From contig NZ_WTYI01000001.1 of the NCBI RefSeq assembly GCF_009827445.1, positions 496,001 to 560,000 of the forward strand: a stretch of 64,000 bases of DNA. Reading direction: 5' to 3'. Each line of letters starts with the position of its first letter. Position 1 is the first letter of the stretch. Of this stretch, positions 8,316-16,320 are shown one piece after another. Under the pieces are notes generated by a model. That model was given only the letters and a program-made list of their open reading frames with translations, did no database searches and was not told where the DNA came from. Both the position numbers and the translations under genes were made by a program. The stretch comes from Qipengyuania aquimaris. GTDB taxonomy: Bacteria > Pseudomonadota > Alphaproteobacteria > Sphingomonadales > Sphingomonadaceae.

Positions 8316-9604
8316 TGCGCGTGCAAGCCGCGCTTGGCGCTATCGCACTTGTCGGCGCAGCGTCCGGCGCGGCTGTTCAGGCACAACAATCCGGGCAGCC
8401 GGTGGCGCAAGCGGCGTTCGACGCTGCTGCGGCCTGGGGGGAGTTCGAAACCCTCCTGCGCGGCAAGTACGCGTATATTGAGCGCGACGATATCGACGTC
8501 GATGCGCAGCTGGCGCGGTCCAAAGAAGTCGCCCTCAAGTCCGAAAACCCGGCCCAGTTTCGCAAGGTAATCCACCAGACTGCGCTGACATTCATGGACC
8601 CGCATCTCATTGTCGGTCCGTTCACGGATGATGATTATGCCATCGTGATGACCGCAGCGGATCTCGATCTCGCCTTCATCGACGGAGAGGCGAGGATCGT
8701 CGATGTGCGGCGGAATTCTCCCGCTTTCGAGGCAGGGCTGAGGCCAGGCGATACCATTGCCTTGATCGACGGAAGCCCCGCTTCCAATGCCGCGCTCTTG
8801 CCCTTCGGCGATGTCTTGCCCGAACCGACGGATGCACAGCTCGACTACGGCCTTACGCTAGCTGGCAACGGAAAGCGTGCCGGTCTGCGCAAGCTCGTCG
8901 TCAGAAAGGCGGACGCCAGTGTCCATGCGATCGAACTGGCCTCGACGCGGGACTGGGCAAACAGCCTGCGTGATCGACCGACCGTGGACCTGCGCTTCAT
9001 CGGCCAGGACGACAGCGTTGCCGTCATCACTCCGCTGAATTCGCTCGGCAAAAACGAGACCATCGCAGCTTTCGATGCGGCAATGGAGGAGGCCACGGGA
9101 GCGAGCGCCGTGGTACTCGACATGCGCGAAACGCCGAGCGGGGGGAATACCGAGGTTGCGCGCTCGATCATCGGGCACTTTGTCAGTGAGGCGCAGCCTT
9201 ACCAGATGCATCGCGTCCCTGTTTACGAACGCGAATTCACGGTCCCGCGCCAGTTCGTGGAATACGTTATGCCGCGCGAGCCATATTACGGAGGCCCCGT
9301 TTTCGTCCTGCATGGACGCTGGACCGGGAGCATGGGAGAAGGGATCGTAATCGGCATGGACGCCGCAAGTGATGCCGTGACGATCGGCTCGGACATGGGA
9401 GACTTGCTCGGCGGGCTGTGGAATTACGACCTCGAGCACAGCGACGCCAGGGTAGACCTTGGCGGCGAGGCCTTGTTTCACGTCGACGGAACGCCGCGCG
9501 AAGACTACATTGCGCAAGTAGAGATCATGCCTGCCAGTACGGCACGCGACGGAAGCGATCCGGCCATCGCGCGGGTGCTTGAACACCTCAAGAAAACCGA
9601 TTGA
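8315..9604 (+). CDS. Secreted S41-like peptidase with PDZ domain
   Basis: 429 residues with a signal peptide ending near AAVQAQQ. A PDZ-like segment follows (about 110-170, with SPAFEAGLRPGDTIALIDG), then an S41-type catalytic fold containing VVLDMRETPSGGNTE and GRWTGSMGEG, where the serine fits the S41 nucleophile position. The Lys of C-terminal processing proteases is not evident in the following SDMGDLLGG, so it is nearer to the tricorn/retinoid-binding S41 subfamily, or may be a non-proteolytic homologue. The ATG overlaps the preceding dehydrogenase stop by one base (TGATG), so it is probably co-translated with it. Why a secreted S41 protein is coupled to a polyamine enzyme is unclear. 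Confidence 0.75.
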   Translation: MRVQAALGAIALVGAASGAAVQAQQSGQPVAQAAFDAAAAWGEFETLLRGKYAYIERDDIDVDAQLARSKEVALKSENPAQFRKVIHQTALTFMDPHLIVGPFTDDDYAIVMTAADLDLAFIDGEARIVDVRRNSPAFEAGLRPGDTIALIDGSPASNAALLPFGDVLPEPTDAQLDYGLTLAGNGKRAGLRKLVVRKADASVHAIELASTRDWANSLRDRPTVDLRFIGQDDSVAVITPLNSLGKNETIAAFDAAMEEATGASAVVLDMRETPSGGNTEVARSIIGHFVSEAQPYQMHRVPVYEREFTVPRQFVEYVMPREPYYGGPVFVLHGRWTGSMGEGIVIGMDAASDAVTIGSDMGDLLGGLWNYDLEHSDARVDLGGEALFHVDGTPREDYIAQVEIMPASTARDGSDPAIARVLEHLKKTD

Positions 9605-9690
9605 GAGTTCTCTGCCTTAACATAGGTGATTTCTGGCGTGGCAGCGCCGCCACAGCGTGAAGACTGTGTAGAGATCATCACCAAGCAGGA

Positions 9691-9718
9691 TTGACCGTCA
9701 ATCCGTCGTATATATACC
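9691..9718 (+). promoter_or_regulatory. Putative sigma70-type promoter for the lipoprotein genes
   Basis: TTGACC at 9691-9696 and TATACC at 9713-9718 are separated by 16 bases. This sits in the 183-base gap after the S41 gene and about 70 bases before the lipoprotein ATG at 9788, which has a GAGGGG ribosome site. Matched by eye only. Confidence 0.4.
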
Positions 9719-9787
9719 TCATGTCGTCTTTACAGGGACGCACCGGGACGGAATCATCCGCCCGGCTGATTGAGGGGTACGTAACCA

Positions 9788-10483
9788 ATGAAAAAATCGA
9801 TTGCAGCCCTCGGGCTGCTGAGCCTTGCCGCATGCGCAAATCCGTATGTGGGCACGCCCTACACTGCGCCTGCCGTACCAGTGACATCCGTCGCCATCGT
9901 CGATGACACGCTCGGCGACGATGCGGTCGCATATGAGGCGGCCTCGACCATGGGCAACTTCGGCCTGCTCGGCGCACTTATCGACGCTGGCGTTCAGGGC
10001 TCGCGCAAGAGCCGCGTCAACGAGGCGCTGGAAAGCGTGAACCACACGCCCGAAGCAAACTTCGAAAGCTATCTCATCGCTGCATTGGCAGAAGCCGACA
10101 TCGAAGCTGCGATGCTCGACGGTCCTGACCGCGACAAGCGCGAGTTTCTGGAAGACTATCCGACTGCACCCGAAGGTGTTCAGGCGCTGATCGACTTCAA
10201 TGTCACCGCCTACGGATACGTCAATTCGGGCAATCAGCTTTGGCGTCCGACCGTGGCGGCCGACGTCAGGATGATCGATGCCGGTACCGGAGCGACGCTG
10301 ATGGAAAACCGCATCATCTACAATCCGGTCGATGCACAGGCTGGCATTGTCACTATCGCGCCGAGCCCCGATTATGCGTTTCAGAACCGTGAAGACATGA
10401 TCTCCCAGCCCGAACGCCTGGCTGAGGGCATCGATGTCGCGCTCAAGGAAGTGGCGGAAACTGCCGTCCGCCTGATGCGGTGA
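9788..10483 (+). CDS. Hypothetical lipoprotein, 231 aa
   Basis: A signal peptide ends in a lipobox LAAC (Cys16), so the mature protein should be lipid-anchored in the envelope. The rest is acidic, with a segment AEADIEAAMLDGPDRDKREF and a later strand-rich region (VTAYGYVNSGNQLWRPTVAA, then DAGTGATLMENRIIYNP) that looks like a domain for presenting or assembling an outer-membrane component. I do not recognise a named family with confidence. GAGGGG precedes the ATG. The stop overlaps an in-frame GTG of the next lipoprotein gene, so they form an operon. Confidence 0.8.
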   Translation: MKKSIAALGLLSLAACANPYVGTPYTAPAVPVTSVAIVDDTLGDDAVAYEAASTMGNFGLLGALIDAGVQGSRKSRVNEALESVNHTPEANFESYLIAALAEADIEAAMLDGPDRDKREFLEDYPTAPEGVQALIDFNVTAYGYVNSGNQLWRPTVAADVRMIDAGTGATLMENRIIYNPVDAQAGIVTIAPSPDYAFQNREDMISQPERLAEGIDVALKEVAETAVRLMR

Positions 10484-10494
10484 CGGGGTTCGCG

Positions 10495-11127
10495 ATGAAG
10501 AAAGCGACGCTTCTTCTCGCGGCGGCTTCGGCGGCTCTGGCCGGGTGTGCGACAACCACGCCCAGCTATCCCGCCACGCTGTCGTTCGATCGTACGGACT
10601 GCGCCGATGCACCGGAAACGGTCACGGCAGTCAGCTTGACGCCGGATAAGGACAAGAAGATCTGGGTGCTCGACAACGAGCTTTCGGCCAGCGGCCCGTG
10701 CCTCGTGCGCAATGGGTCGTCGGGCCCCTACATGGTCTTTGCCCTGCCGGATCCGAGCCGTGCCAAGATGGTAGAGTTGGGCGCCGCGCTCGATTTTGCT
10801 CGGGTAGTGTCGCCGCAAGTGGTGCTGCTGGATGCCGATGGCGTGGAAACGCGCGCGTTTACGCGTGACCAGTACATGTTCCGTCCCGGTCTTCTGTCGG
10901 TACAGTTCGTGCCGCAAGAAAACGAACGGTACGCGCTGGTGACTGTCGATCCGGAGCCGATCGGGGAGAGCCATGACACGATCGTCGCCGGTACTGCGAC
11001 GACGACCATCTATACCGGCTTCGGTGCGTCCAACTGGCGCAGCGGGCACGAAGCGATGATGTCGCGCGGGTTTTCCTACGAAGGACCGATCCGTGCGCTG
11101 GTCTACCGTCCTGACAAGGAAAAGTAG
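10495..11127 (+). CDS. Hypothetical lipoprotein, 210 aa
   Basis: From ATG 10495 the protein begins MKKATLLLAAASAALAGCA, a good signal peptide with lipobox LAGC (Cys18). An upstream GTG at 10480, overlapping the previous stop, would add five residues and is less likely. The mature part shows no motif I can name and is probably a beta-rich envelope domain. It follows the other lipoprotein gene by 11 bases, and a strong intrinsic terminator lies just downstream, so the two lipoproteins appear to form a complete transcription unit. Confidence 0.75.
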   Translation: MKKATLLLAAASAALAGCATTTPSYPATLSFDRTDCADAPETVTAVSLTPDKDKKIWVLDNELSASGPCLVRNGSSGPYMVFALPDPSRAKMVELGAALDFARVVSPQVVLLDADGVETRAFTRDQYMFRPGLLSVQFVPQENERYALVTVDPEPIGESHDTIVAGTATTTIYTGFGASNWRSGHEAMMSRGFSYEGPIRALVYRPDKEK

Positions 11128-11146
11128 ATCCAGTCGTGATTGAAAC

Positions 11147-11180
11147 GGGGGCGGGGAGGCGAAGTCTTCCTGCCCCCTTT
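11147..11180 (+). terminator. Rho-independent terminator after the lipoprotein pair
   Basis: Arm 11147-11158 (GGGGGCGGGGAG) pairs with 11166-11177 (CTTCCTGCCCCC) as a 12-bp stem with two G-U pairs and a 7-base loop, followed by TTT. It lies 20 bases after the stop of the second lipoprotein gene. Confidence 0.7.
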
Positions 11181-11191
11181 CACGTTTGCCT

Positions 11192-11219
11192 TTGACGCGG
11201 ACGGCTCGCGGCATAGTAT
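11192..11219 (+). promoter_or_regulatory. Putative promoter placing the start site at the ATG (leaderless)
   Basis: TTGACG at 11192-11197, 16 bases, then TAGTAT at 11214-11219. The ATG at 11227 begins 8 bases after the -10, so transcription would start at or next to the start codon. No Shine-Dalgarno sequence is present. Confidence 0.45.
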
Positions 11220-11226
11220 CGCGGCC

Positions 11227-12216
11227 ATGAGCAAGCAGATCGCCCTGGTCACATTACTCGCAGCGGGCGCGCTTGCGTCCTGCAACGCCCAGCCGCGCGA
11301 GCAGGCGTCTCGCATCGCTATCGACAGCGAATGGCCGGAGTTGCCGGAAGACGCAGTTTTCGGGCAGCCGAGCGCGGTCGATGTCGATAGTCATGGCCAT
11401 GTCTTCGTCCTTCACCGCGCAGGCCGCGAGTGGGTAGAGCCGTTCACCATGCAGACTATCGCGCAGCCGACAGTGTTCATGTTTTCACCCGAAGGCGCGC
11501 TTCTTGCCCGCTGGGCTGCCGACGAACTCGTCATGCCGCACGGTCTCTCCATCGACGATGAGGACGATATCTGGATCACCGATGTCGCGCGCGAACAGGT
11601 CCTGCGGTTTTCGCACGATGGCATCCTGCGCTCCGAATGGGGCGTTCGCGGTGAAGCGGGGCAGGACGGTGAGCATTTCGGCCGTCCTGCGGACATCGCC
11701 TTTCTCGGCGACACGGTGCTTATCGCCGATGGCTACACGAACAACCGGATCGCGCGTTTCGACCGCGAAGGCAACTTCCTCGGCCAGTGGGGAGAAGCGG
11801 GACAGGACGCCGGCGAATTCGACCTGCCCCACGGCATTTCCACCGATGGCGAGCGGATATTCGTGGCCGATCGGGAAAACGCGCGTATTGCCGTCTTCAC
11901 CACAGATGGCGAACCGGCAGGAGAGTGGCGCGGCCTCGAACGCGGGCACACCTACAGCGTAAAACCGCTCGGCGGCGGCTGGACCTTGGCGGTCGAGGGG
12001 CGGGATATGCTCGATCGCAATGGAGCTATCGTGCGCGTCTATCGTCCGGACGGGACGGTCGAAAGATCGTTCGATCTCGGCCTCGAAGGCGACAATGCCA
12101 GCCTCGGGCACGACATCGCGATCGATCGCGCGGGCCGGGCCTACATGATCGACGTCTACGGCAACCGGGTCATCCGCTTCGATCTGACCGGAGTCGAAAC
12201 CGACCGGGACGATTAG
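11227..12216 (+). CDS. NHL-repeat beta-propeller lipoprotein (amidating-lyase-like)
   Basis: 329 residues from ATG 11227; an open extension back to 11140 lies under the terminator hairpin and is rejected. The signal peptide ends with lipobox ALASC (Cys19). The body is a chain of NHL-like blades, for example AVDVDSHGHVFVLHRAG, GLSIDDEDDIWITDVARE, EFDLPHGISTDGERIFVAD and a last GHDIAIDRAGRAYMIDVYG. Such six-bladed proteins are often annotated as peptidyl-alpha-hydroxyglycine alpha-amidating lyase homologues, but the enzymatic role in bacteria is unproven. It ends 41 bases before nspC and may share its transcript. Confidence 0.8.
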   Translation: MSKQIALVTLLAAGALASCNAQPREQASRIAIDSEWPELPEDAVFGQPSAVDVDSHGHVFVLHRAGREWVEPFTMQTIAQPTVFMFSPEGALLARWAADELVMPHGLSIDDEDDIWITDVAREQVLRFSHDGILRSEWGVRGEAGQDGEHFGRPADIAFLGDTVLIADGYTNNRIARFDREGNFLGQWGEAGQDAGEFDLPHGISTDGERIFVADRENARIAVFTTDGEPAGEWRGLERGHTYSVKPLGGGWTLAVEGRDMLDRNGAIVRVYRPDGTVERSFDLGLEGDNASLGHDIAIDRAGRAYMIDVYGNRVIRFDLTGVETDRDD

Positions 12217-12257
12217 GCCTCTTCCCTCCGGGCGCGCTGCACCCTAAGTCGCGGCGC

Positions 12258-13436
12258 ATGGAAACAAAAGCCGGCGACCCCGGGGCATTTGCCCATTTCG
12301 ACCTCAACCGCGTCAGCAGTCCCGCGTTCGTCGTGGACGCTGCCAAGCTGCGCGCAAACTGCCAGATCCTGGCGGAAATCCGCGACGAGGCCGATATCAA
12401 GGTGCTTTCTGCACTCAAGGCGTTCTCGATGTGGGCGACCGCGCCGATCATCGGCGAATATCTCGACGGCGTGTGCACCTCGGGCCTGTGGGAAGCGCGG
12501 CTGGCGAGCGAGTTCTACGACGGCGAGATCGCGACCTATTCGGCGGCCTATAAACCGGAAGAGCTGGAAGAGGTCTGCCGCCTTTCGGACCACGTAATTT
12601 TCAATTCCCCCGGCCAGATGGAGCGCGCCACCCTCATCCTCGACGCCGCGCGCGCGGCTGGACAGGATTTCGACGTCGGCTTGCGCATCAACCCGATGCA
12701 CCCGACCGGCGAGGTTCCCCGCTACGACCCGTCCAGCCCCGGAAGCCGCCTCGGCTTTCCCATCGATCAGCTGACGCCGGAAATCATGGAAGGCGTCGAC
12801 GGGATCCACTTCCACAATCTGTGCGAGCAGGATTTCGAACCGCTCCATGCCACATGGGACAAAGTCTTCGACGCGATCGAGCCTTGGTTCGGCCAGCTCA
12901 AATGGATCAACATGGGCGGCGGTCACCACATCACCCGCGCCGATTACCAGCGCGAGGAGCTGATTGAATTCCTGCGCGACGCGAAGGAAGACACAGGCGC
13001 GGAAATCTATCTGGAACCGGGCGAGGCCGTGGCGCTCGATGCAGGCATCCTCGTCGGCACGATCCTCGACACCGGCCATAACGAACTGCCGGTCGCAGTC
13101 GCCGATATCTCAGCGACCTGCCATATGCCCGACGTGATTGAAGCCCCCTATCGGCCCGCCATGCTGGGCGAGGCAACGGACCACGAGACGCCTGAGGTCC
13201 GCATCGGCGGTCCCTCCTGTCTCGCAGGCGACGTGATCGGCGACTATCGCATTCCCGGGGGCGCGCAGGTCGGCAAGCGCTTCGCCTTTCTCGACCAGGC
13301 ACATTATTCGATGGTGAAGACCAATACATTCAACGGCGTCCAGCTACCCAGCATCTACCTCTGGGATAGCGAAATCGACCAGCTCGAGCTGGTGAAGGAG
13401 TTCGGCTACGATACGTTCAGGGACCGGTTGAGCTGA
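12258..13436 (+). CDS. nspC: Carboxynorspermidine/carboxyspermidine decarboxylase
   Basis: 392 residues from ATG 12258. An alanine-racemase-fold (type III) PLP decarboxylase: PLP lysine K54 in VLSALKAFSMWA, DGVCTSGLWEARLA, GLRINPMHPTGEVPRYDP with SRLGFP, and the glycine-rich INMGGGHHITR. It converts carboxyspermidine (or carboxynorspermidine) to spermidine (or norspermidine), the second step after the dehydrogenase at 7104. No clear ribosome site precedes the ATG, which suggests coupling to the beta-propeller gene. In alphaproteobacteria with this pair and an ornithine decarboxylase, spermidine is the usual product; the exact product here is inferred. Confidence 0.92.
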   Translation: METKAGDPGAFAHFDLNRVSSPAFVVDAAKLRANCQILAEIRDEADIKVLSALKAFSMWATAPIIGEYLDGVCTSGLWEARLASEFYDGEIATYSAAYKPEELEEVCRLSDHVIFNSPGQMERATLILDAARAAGQDFDVGLRINPMHPTGEVPRYDPSSPGSRLGFPIDQLTPEIMEGVDGIHFHNLCEQDFEPLHATWDKVFDAIEPWFGQLKWINMGGGHHITRADYQREELIEFLRDAKEDTGAEIYLEPGEAVALDAGILVGTILDTGHNELPVAVADISATCHMPDVIEAPYRPAMLGEATDHETPEVRIGGPSCLAGDVIGDYRIPGGAQVGKRFAFLDQAHYSMVKTNTFNGVQLPSIYLWDSEIDQLELVKEFGYDTFRDRLS

Positions 13437-13445
13437 ACGAGGGGG

Positions 13446-14417
13446 TCAGCACTTCGTCGACCGCAGAAAGTAGATACCGCGATTGCCTTTGCTGGCTATA
13501 AGTTCCCGCTCACCATTCGCGGTCGCTTCGATCCACACCGGATCGCGTCCGGCGAGACTCTGATAGATATAGCCAGCGGCAACCGTCTGATTGTCGATCA
13601 CCTCGCATAAATAGCTTCCGCCCCGGGCGTCGCTGGCGATGATCGAACCGGGATCGAAAACATCAGTCCCCGGTTGCCATTCGCTCACGTAGTCCATGGT
13701 TGTCGCTCCACCTCGGTCGCGCCAACTGACCAGATAGCTTTGACCGTCTGGTGCGACATCGATGCTCTCGAGCTCCAGCGTATCGGAAAGAGTCGTGAAC
13801 AGGATTTGAGGCTGCCCCGAGGGAAGGTCGATGCGCAGGATGTTGAAACCGCTACCGGGCAGGTTTTCGATCGCCGCTATGAACGATCCATCGACGGAGA
13901 AATCGCACGACTGAATACGCCCGCTGAAGAAATGCTCGACGAGGGCCGGATTGAAAATGCGTATCTTGTCGCTGGTGGTCGACGTCAGGGAATAGGCTGT
14001 CCTGCCGCCTTTGGCTGTCGCAATGCACTGAACCTTGTTCGCGCTGACCTCGCCATCATGGAGAACTTCCCGGCCAATGACCGAAATGGAGCCGTCCGCA
14101 TTCTGCTCGTAGCGGGTTTGGTAGAGAGTGCGGTGCTCTTCGGTGAGTACTCTACCTTCATCGGGGGCGTGGTCCATTCCGCGCGTCCGCCCGTCGCCCA
14201 TAACAAAGGCGGTCCTGCCATTCGCGAAGTCCTTATCGAGAATTTCGATGGTAGGCTGTTTGCCTGACAGCGAGTGGACATAGGCCGGAACGATGGGGGC
14301 GCTCGACTCGTCATCCTTGCCGCCTCCGCCTTTGCCCTTGCCGTCGGGCGGACCGGCTTGGGCAGCAACTGAGAAAATCAGTGCGAGAGATAGGGCGATA
14401 GTGGCTTTGCCAAGCAT
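13446..14417 (-). CDS. Hypothetical secreted propeller-like protein, 323 aa
   Basis: Signal peptide MLGKATIALSLALIFSVAAQAG, then a low-complexity Gly/Lys linker (about 22-36). The remainder looks like a TolB/WD40-type propeller with repeated VDGSFIAAIENLPGS, DVAPDGQSYLVSW-like units, and four or more cysteines (VQCIA, QSCDFS, YLCEVI, STKC at the very end) compatible with periplasmic disulfides. Not recognised as a named family. It converges on nspC with 9 bases between stops. Its promoter should lie in the 129-base gap at 14418-14546. Confidence 0.75.
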   Translation of the reverse strand: MLGKATIALSLALIFSVAAQAGPPDGKGKGGGGKDDESSAPIVPAYVHSLSGKQPTIEILDKDFANGRTAFVMGDGRTRGMDHAPDEGRVLTEEHRTLYQTRYEQNADGSISVIGREVLHDGEVSANKVQCIATAKGGRTAYSLTSTTSDKIRIFNPALVEHFFSGRIQSCDFSVDGSFIAAIENLPGSGFNILRIDLPSGQPQILFTTLSDTLELESIDVAPDGQSYLVSWRDRGGATTMDYVSEWQPGTDVFDPGSIIASDARGGSYLCEVIDNQTVAAGYIYQSLAGRDPVWIEATANGERELIASKGNRGIYFLRSTKC

Positions 14418-14546
14418 GGTCGATCCTCCACAGACATGGGTGGTTCGCGACCTTACGGGCAGATATTCTCCATGAATCGGGTGTGTCGTAATTGCACGAT
14501 TGCGACATTGGCAGTTCCTCGAACCACCAGGCCCCTCCGAGAGAGA

Positions 14547-15509
14547 CTATCCCCCGGGGCCTTTTTCACTCGGTTTCAACCGGTTCAGAGCCAGAGCTAG
14601 ATCCGCCAGCCGGGCAAACTGCCCGATTGTCTCGCGCACGAGAAAGGCGTCTTCGTTGTGATCGAGCGATCCGCTTTCGAACATATTGCTGCTCTTGATC
14701 GCCATCACCATGCTGCCGCCGGTGAACAGGACCGCGCTGTGCTTGCCGCCCAGCGAATGTTCCAGCGCCAGGACGCGCTCGATATATTCTGGGTGCATCA
14801 GCCAGCGCGCTTCGGTCTGGTCGGTGGTGTAGATGTCGAAGCGGTCCTCGAATTCGGGGCTGACCATCTGGGCGCGGTCGAGGACCTGCCCGTCGATCTT
14901 GATGGTATCCTTTGCGCCGCCGAAGAACTTGCTGAACGCACCGTCGGGGGCAAGCAAGGTAGTCCCGTGAAACGGCTGGTCGAAGCCGATCGACAGGATC
15001 ACACCGCGAAACACCGTGACCCAGCGGCGGTTCTTGCCCGATCCCCGGCGTTCTTCGAGATGTGCCTCGTGCAGCAGCAGTGAGTGTCCTGCCGCTTCAC
15101 CCGCCCACATGTCCTCGAAACTGGCGCGGTCATGCGAGGGGAGCATCGAATAGTCGCGCGCCTTGCCGAATGCCTCGCTGCCCTCGCAATCATGGCGGTA
15201 GGCAAGGCCTAGCGCATCGGCGATCGCCTCGTTGATGCCGGTTTTAACCTGCTTCTTTGCCTTGTGCTTCGGCACCTGGCTCCACGCCCAAGCCCCTCCG
15301 GCTGCAATGGCGGTGATCCAGAACTTGGGTTCGAGGGGAAGCGGGGCGAGGATGAAGAGGAATGCGGCAAGGGGGAGCAGGACGAGGCCGGATTTGAACA
15401 AGCGGTCATGCGACTGCGCGATCGCATCCTGGCGCACCTGGCGTTGGCCCTGCAGCCATTCGCCAAGCTCGCCTGCCATCAGCCGGTCGGCGTCCGGATA
15501 TTCGATCAC
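14547..15509 (-). CDS. DUF3137 domain membrane protein (LemA partner)
   Basis: 320 residues from GTG 15509, chosen because AAGGGGGG lies just upstream; an open frame to 15590 crosses the divergent promoter. Two adjacent membrane segments (about 40-80, including LVLLPLAAFLFILAPLPLEP and FWITAIAAGGAWAW) precede a large soluble domain. The arrangement, with FRGVILSIGFDQPFHGTTLL and a late LFTGGSMVMAIKSSNMFE, matches DUF3137 proteins, which commonly neighbour lemA. Function unknown. Here it is divergent from lemA across a 65-base symmetric intergenic region. Confidence 0.75.
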   Translation of the reverse strand: MIEYPDADRLMAGELGEWLQGQRQVRQDAIAQSHDRLFKSGLVLLPLAAFLFILAPLPLEPKFWITAIAAGGAWAWSQVPKHKAKKQVKTGINEAIADALGLAYRHDCEGSEAFGKARDYSMLPSHDRASFEDMWAGEAAGHSLLLHEAHLEERRGSGKNRRWVTVFRGVILSIGFDQPFHGTTLLAPDGAFSKFFGGAKDTIKIDGQVLDRAQMVSPEFEDRFDIYTTDQTEARWLMHPEYIERVLALEHSLGGKHSAVLFTGGSMVMAIKSSNMFESGSLDHNEDAFLVRETIGQFARLADLALALNRLKPSEKGPGG

Positions 15510-15521
15510 GCGTACTTCCCC

Positions 15522-15573
15522 CCTTAACCCTTGTTCCCTATCATACCCGCAGACATCGAATAGGGGGTTAAGG
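15522..15573. promoter_or_regulatory. Symmetric divergent promoter between DUF3137 and lemA
   Basis: CCTTAACCC (15522-15530) is mirrored by GGGTTAAGG (15565-15573), and CCCTAT (15536-15541) by ATAGGG (15560-15565). In the middle, TATCAT on the plus strand (15539-15544) overlaps TATGAT on the minus strand (15540-15545), so one site could serve as the -10 element in both directions. No good -35 is seen on either side. The outer arms also carry the ribosome sites. Confidence 0.4.
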
Positions 15574-15574
15574 A

Positions 15575-16132
15575 ATGGAAGTGGTTGCAATCGTCCTGAT
15601 CGCGCTCGTCGTGCTGCTCGCGCTGGTCGTCATCGGCATCTACAACCGACTGGTCGGGCTGCGCCAATCGGTGAATCAGGGCGTTGCGGACATCGACGCA
15701 CAGCTGCGTCAGCGCCACGACCTCATCCCGAATCTCGTGGAAACGGTAAAGGGCTATGCCGGACACGAGAAAGAGACGCTCGATGCCGTGATTTCCGCGC
15801 GTAACCAGGCGGCTAACGGGCCGATCTCTTCGGGTGACGAGCAGGGTTTGCGCGTCGCGCTTGATCGGCTGCTGGCTCTGGGCGAAGCCTATCCGGACCT
15901 CAAGGCCAGCGCGAACTTCCAGGAATTGCAGCGCGAGCTAACCCATGTGGAAGACAAGCTGGCAGCGGCTCGCCGGGCATTGAACGCGGCGGTTTCGCGG
16001 TACAATACGGGCCGCGCAAGCTTCCCTGCTGTGCTGTTCGCGGGACCGCTGGGTTTCCAGGAAGCGGACTTCCACCGCCTCGACGACAGCGAGAAGGGCG
16101 TGGTCGACGCCGTCCCGAAGGTCGGATTCTGA
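15575..16132 (+). CDS. lemA: LemA family protein
   Basis: 185 residues: one N-terminal membrane segment (residues 2-22), then the LemA helical core with YNRLVGLRQSVNQGVADID, the hallmark QRHDLIPNLVETVKGYAGHE, NFQELQRELTHVEDKLAAAR and a conserved YNTGRASFPAVLFAG. LemA proteins are inner-membrane proteins with a long helical bundle; their role is not settled, though links to envelope stress and membrane remodelling have been proposed. GTTAAGGA precedes the ATG. Divergent from the DUF3137 partner. Confidence 0.92.
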   Translation: MEVVAIVLIALVVLLALVVIGIYNRLVGLRQSVNQGVADIDAQLRQRHDLIPNLVETVKGYAGHEKETLDAVISARNQAANGPISSGDEQGLRVALDRLLALGEAYPDLKASANFQELQRELTHVEDKLAAARRALNAAVSRYNTGRASFPAVLFAGPLGFQEADFHRLDDSEKGVVDAVPKVGF

Positions 16133-16202
16133 CGGCACGGCCTATCGCAGCTCAGGCCCGCTGCAACCGGCGAAACCTTGCAATCGGGTGCGCAGTTTTC
16201 AC

Positions 16203-16230
16203 TTGCAGTTCATGACACACGAAGTATATG
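16203..16230 (+). promoter_or_regulatory. Putative promoter of the ornithine decarboxylase gene
   Basis: TTGCAG at 16203-16208 and TATATG at 16225-16230 with a 16-base spacer, giving an expected start near 16237 and a leader of roughly 85 bases. Confidence 0.35.
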
Positions 16231-16240
16231 CGCGCCTCCT

Positions 16241-16275
16241 GCTGCCCCAAGGGGACTTCCTAACCGCAAGGCAGC
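16241..16275 (+). promoter_or_regulatory. Stem-loop in the ornithine decarboxylase leader
   Basis: GCTGCC (16241-16246) pairs with GGCAGC (16270-16275), enclosing 23 bases. A second possible stem CTGCAA/TTGCAG (16161-16166 with 16203-16208) lies upstream and overlaps the putative -35. The region precedes a type III decarboxylase gene, where alphaproteobacteria can carry the speF leader RNA; homology to that RNA is not established here. Confidence 0.3.
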
Positions 16276-16320
16276 TTGTCGTTTCATGGCTCGCAAGAGC
16301 TGTTTAGGGGGTCCCTTGAG

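Noticed and set aside
14529..14566. AGGCCCC/GGGGCCT hairpin with a T-run, read as a plus-strand terminator
   Set aside because: No plus-strand gene ends nearby and part of it lies in the DUF3137 coding end, so a terminator function cannot be supported.
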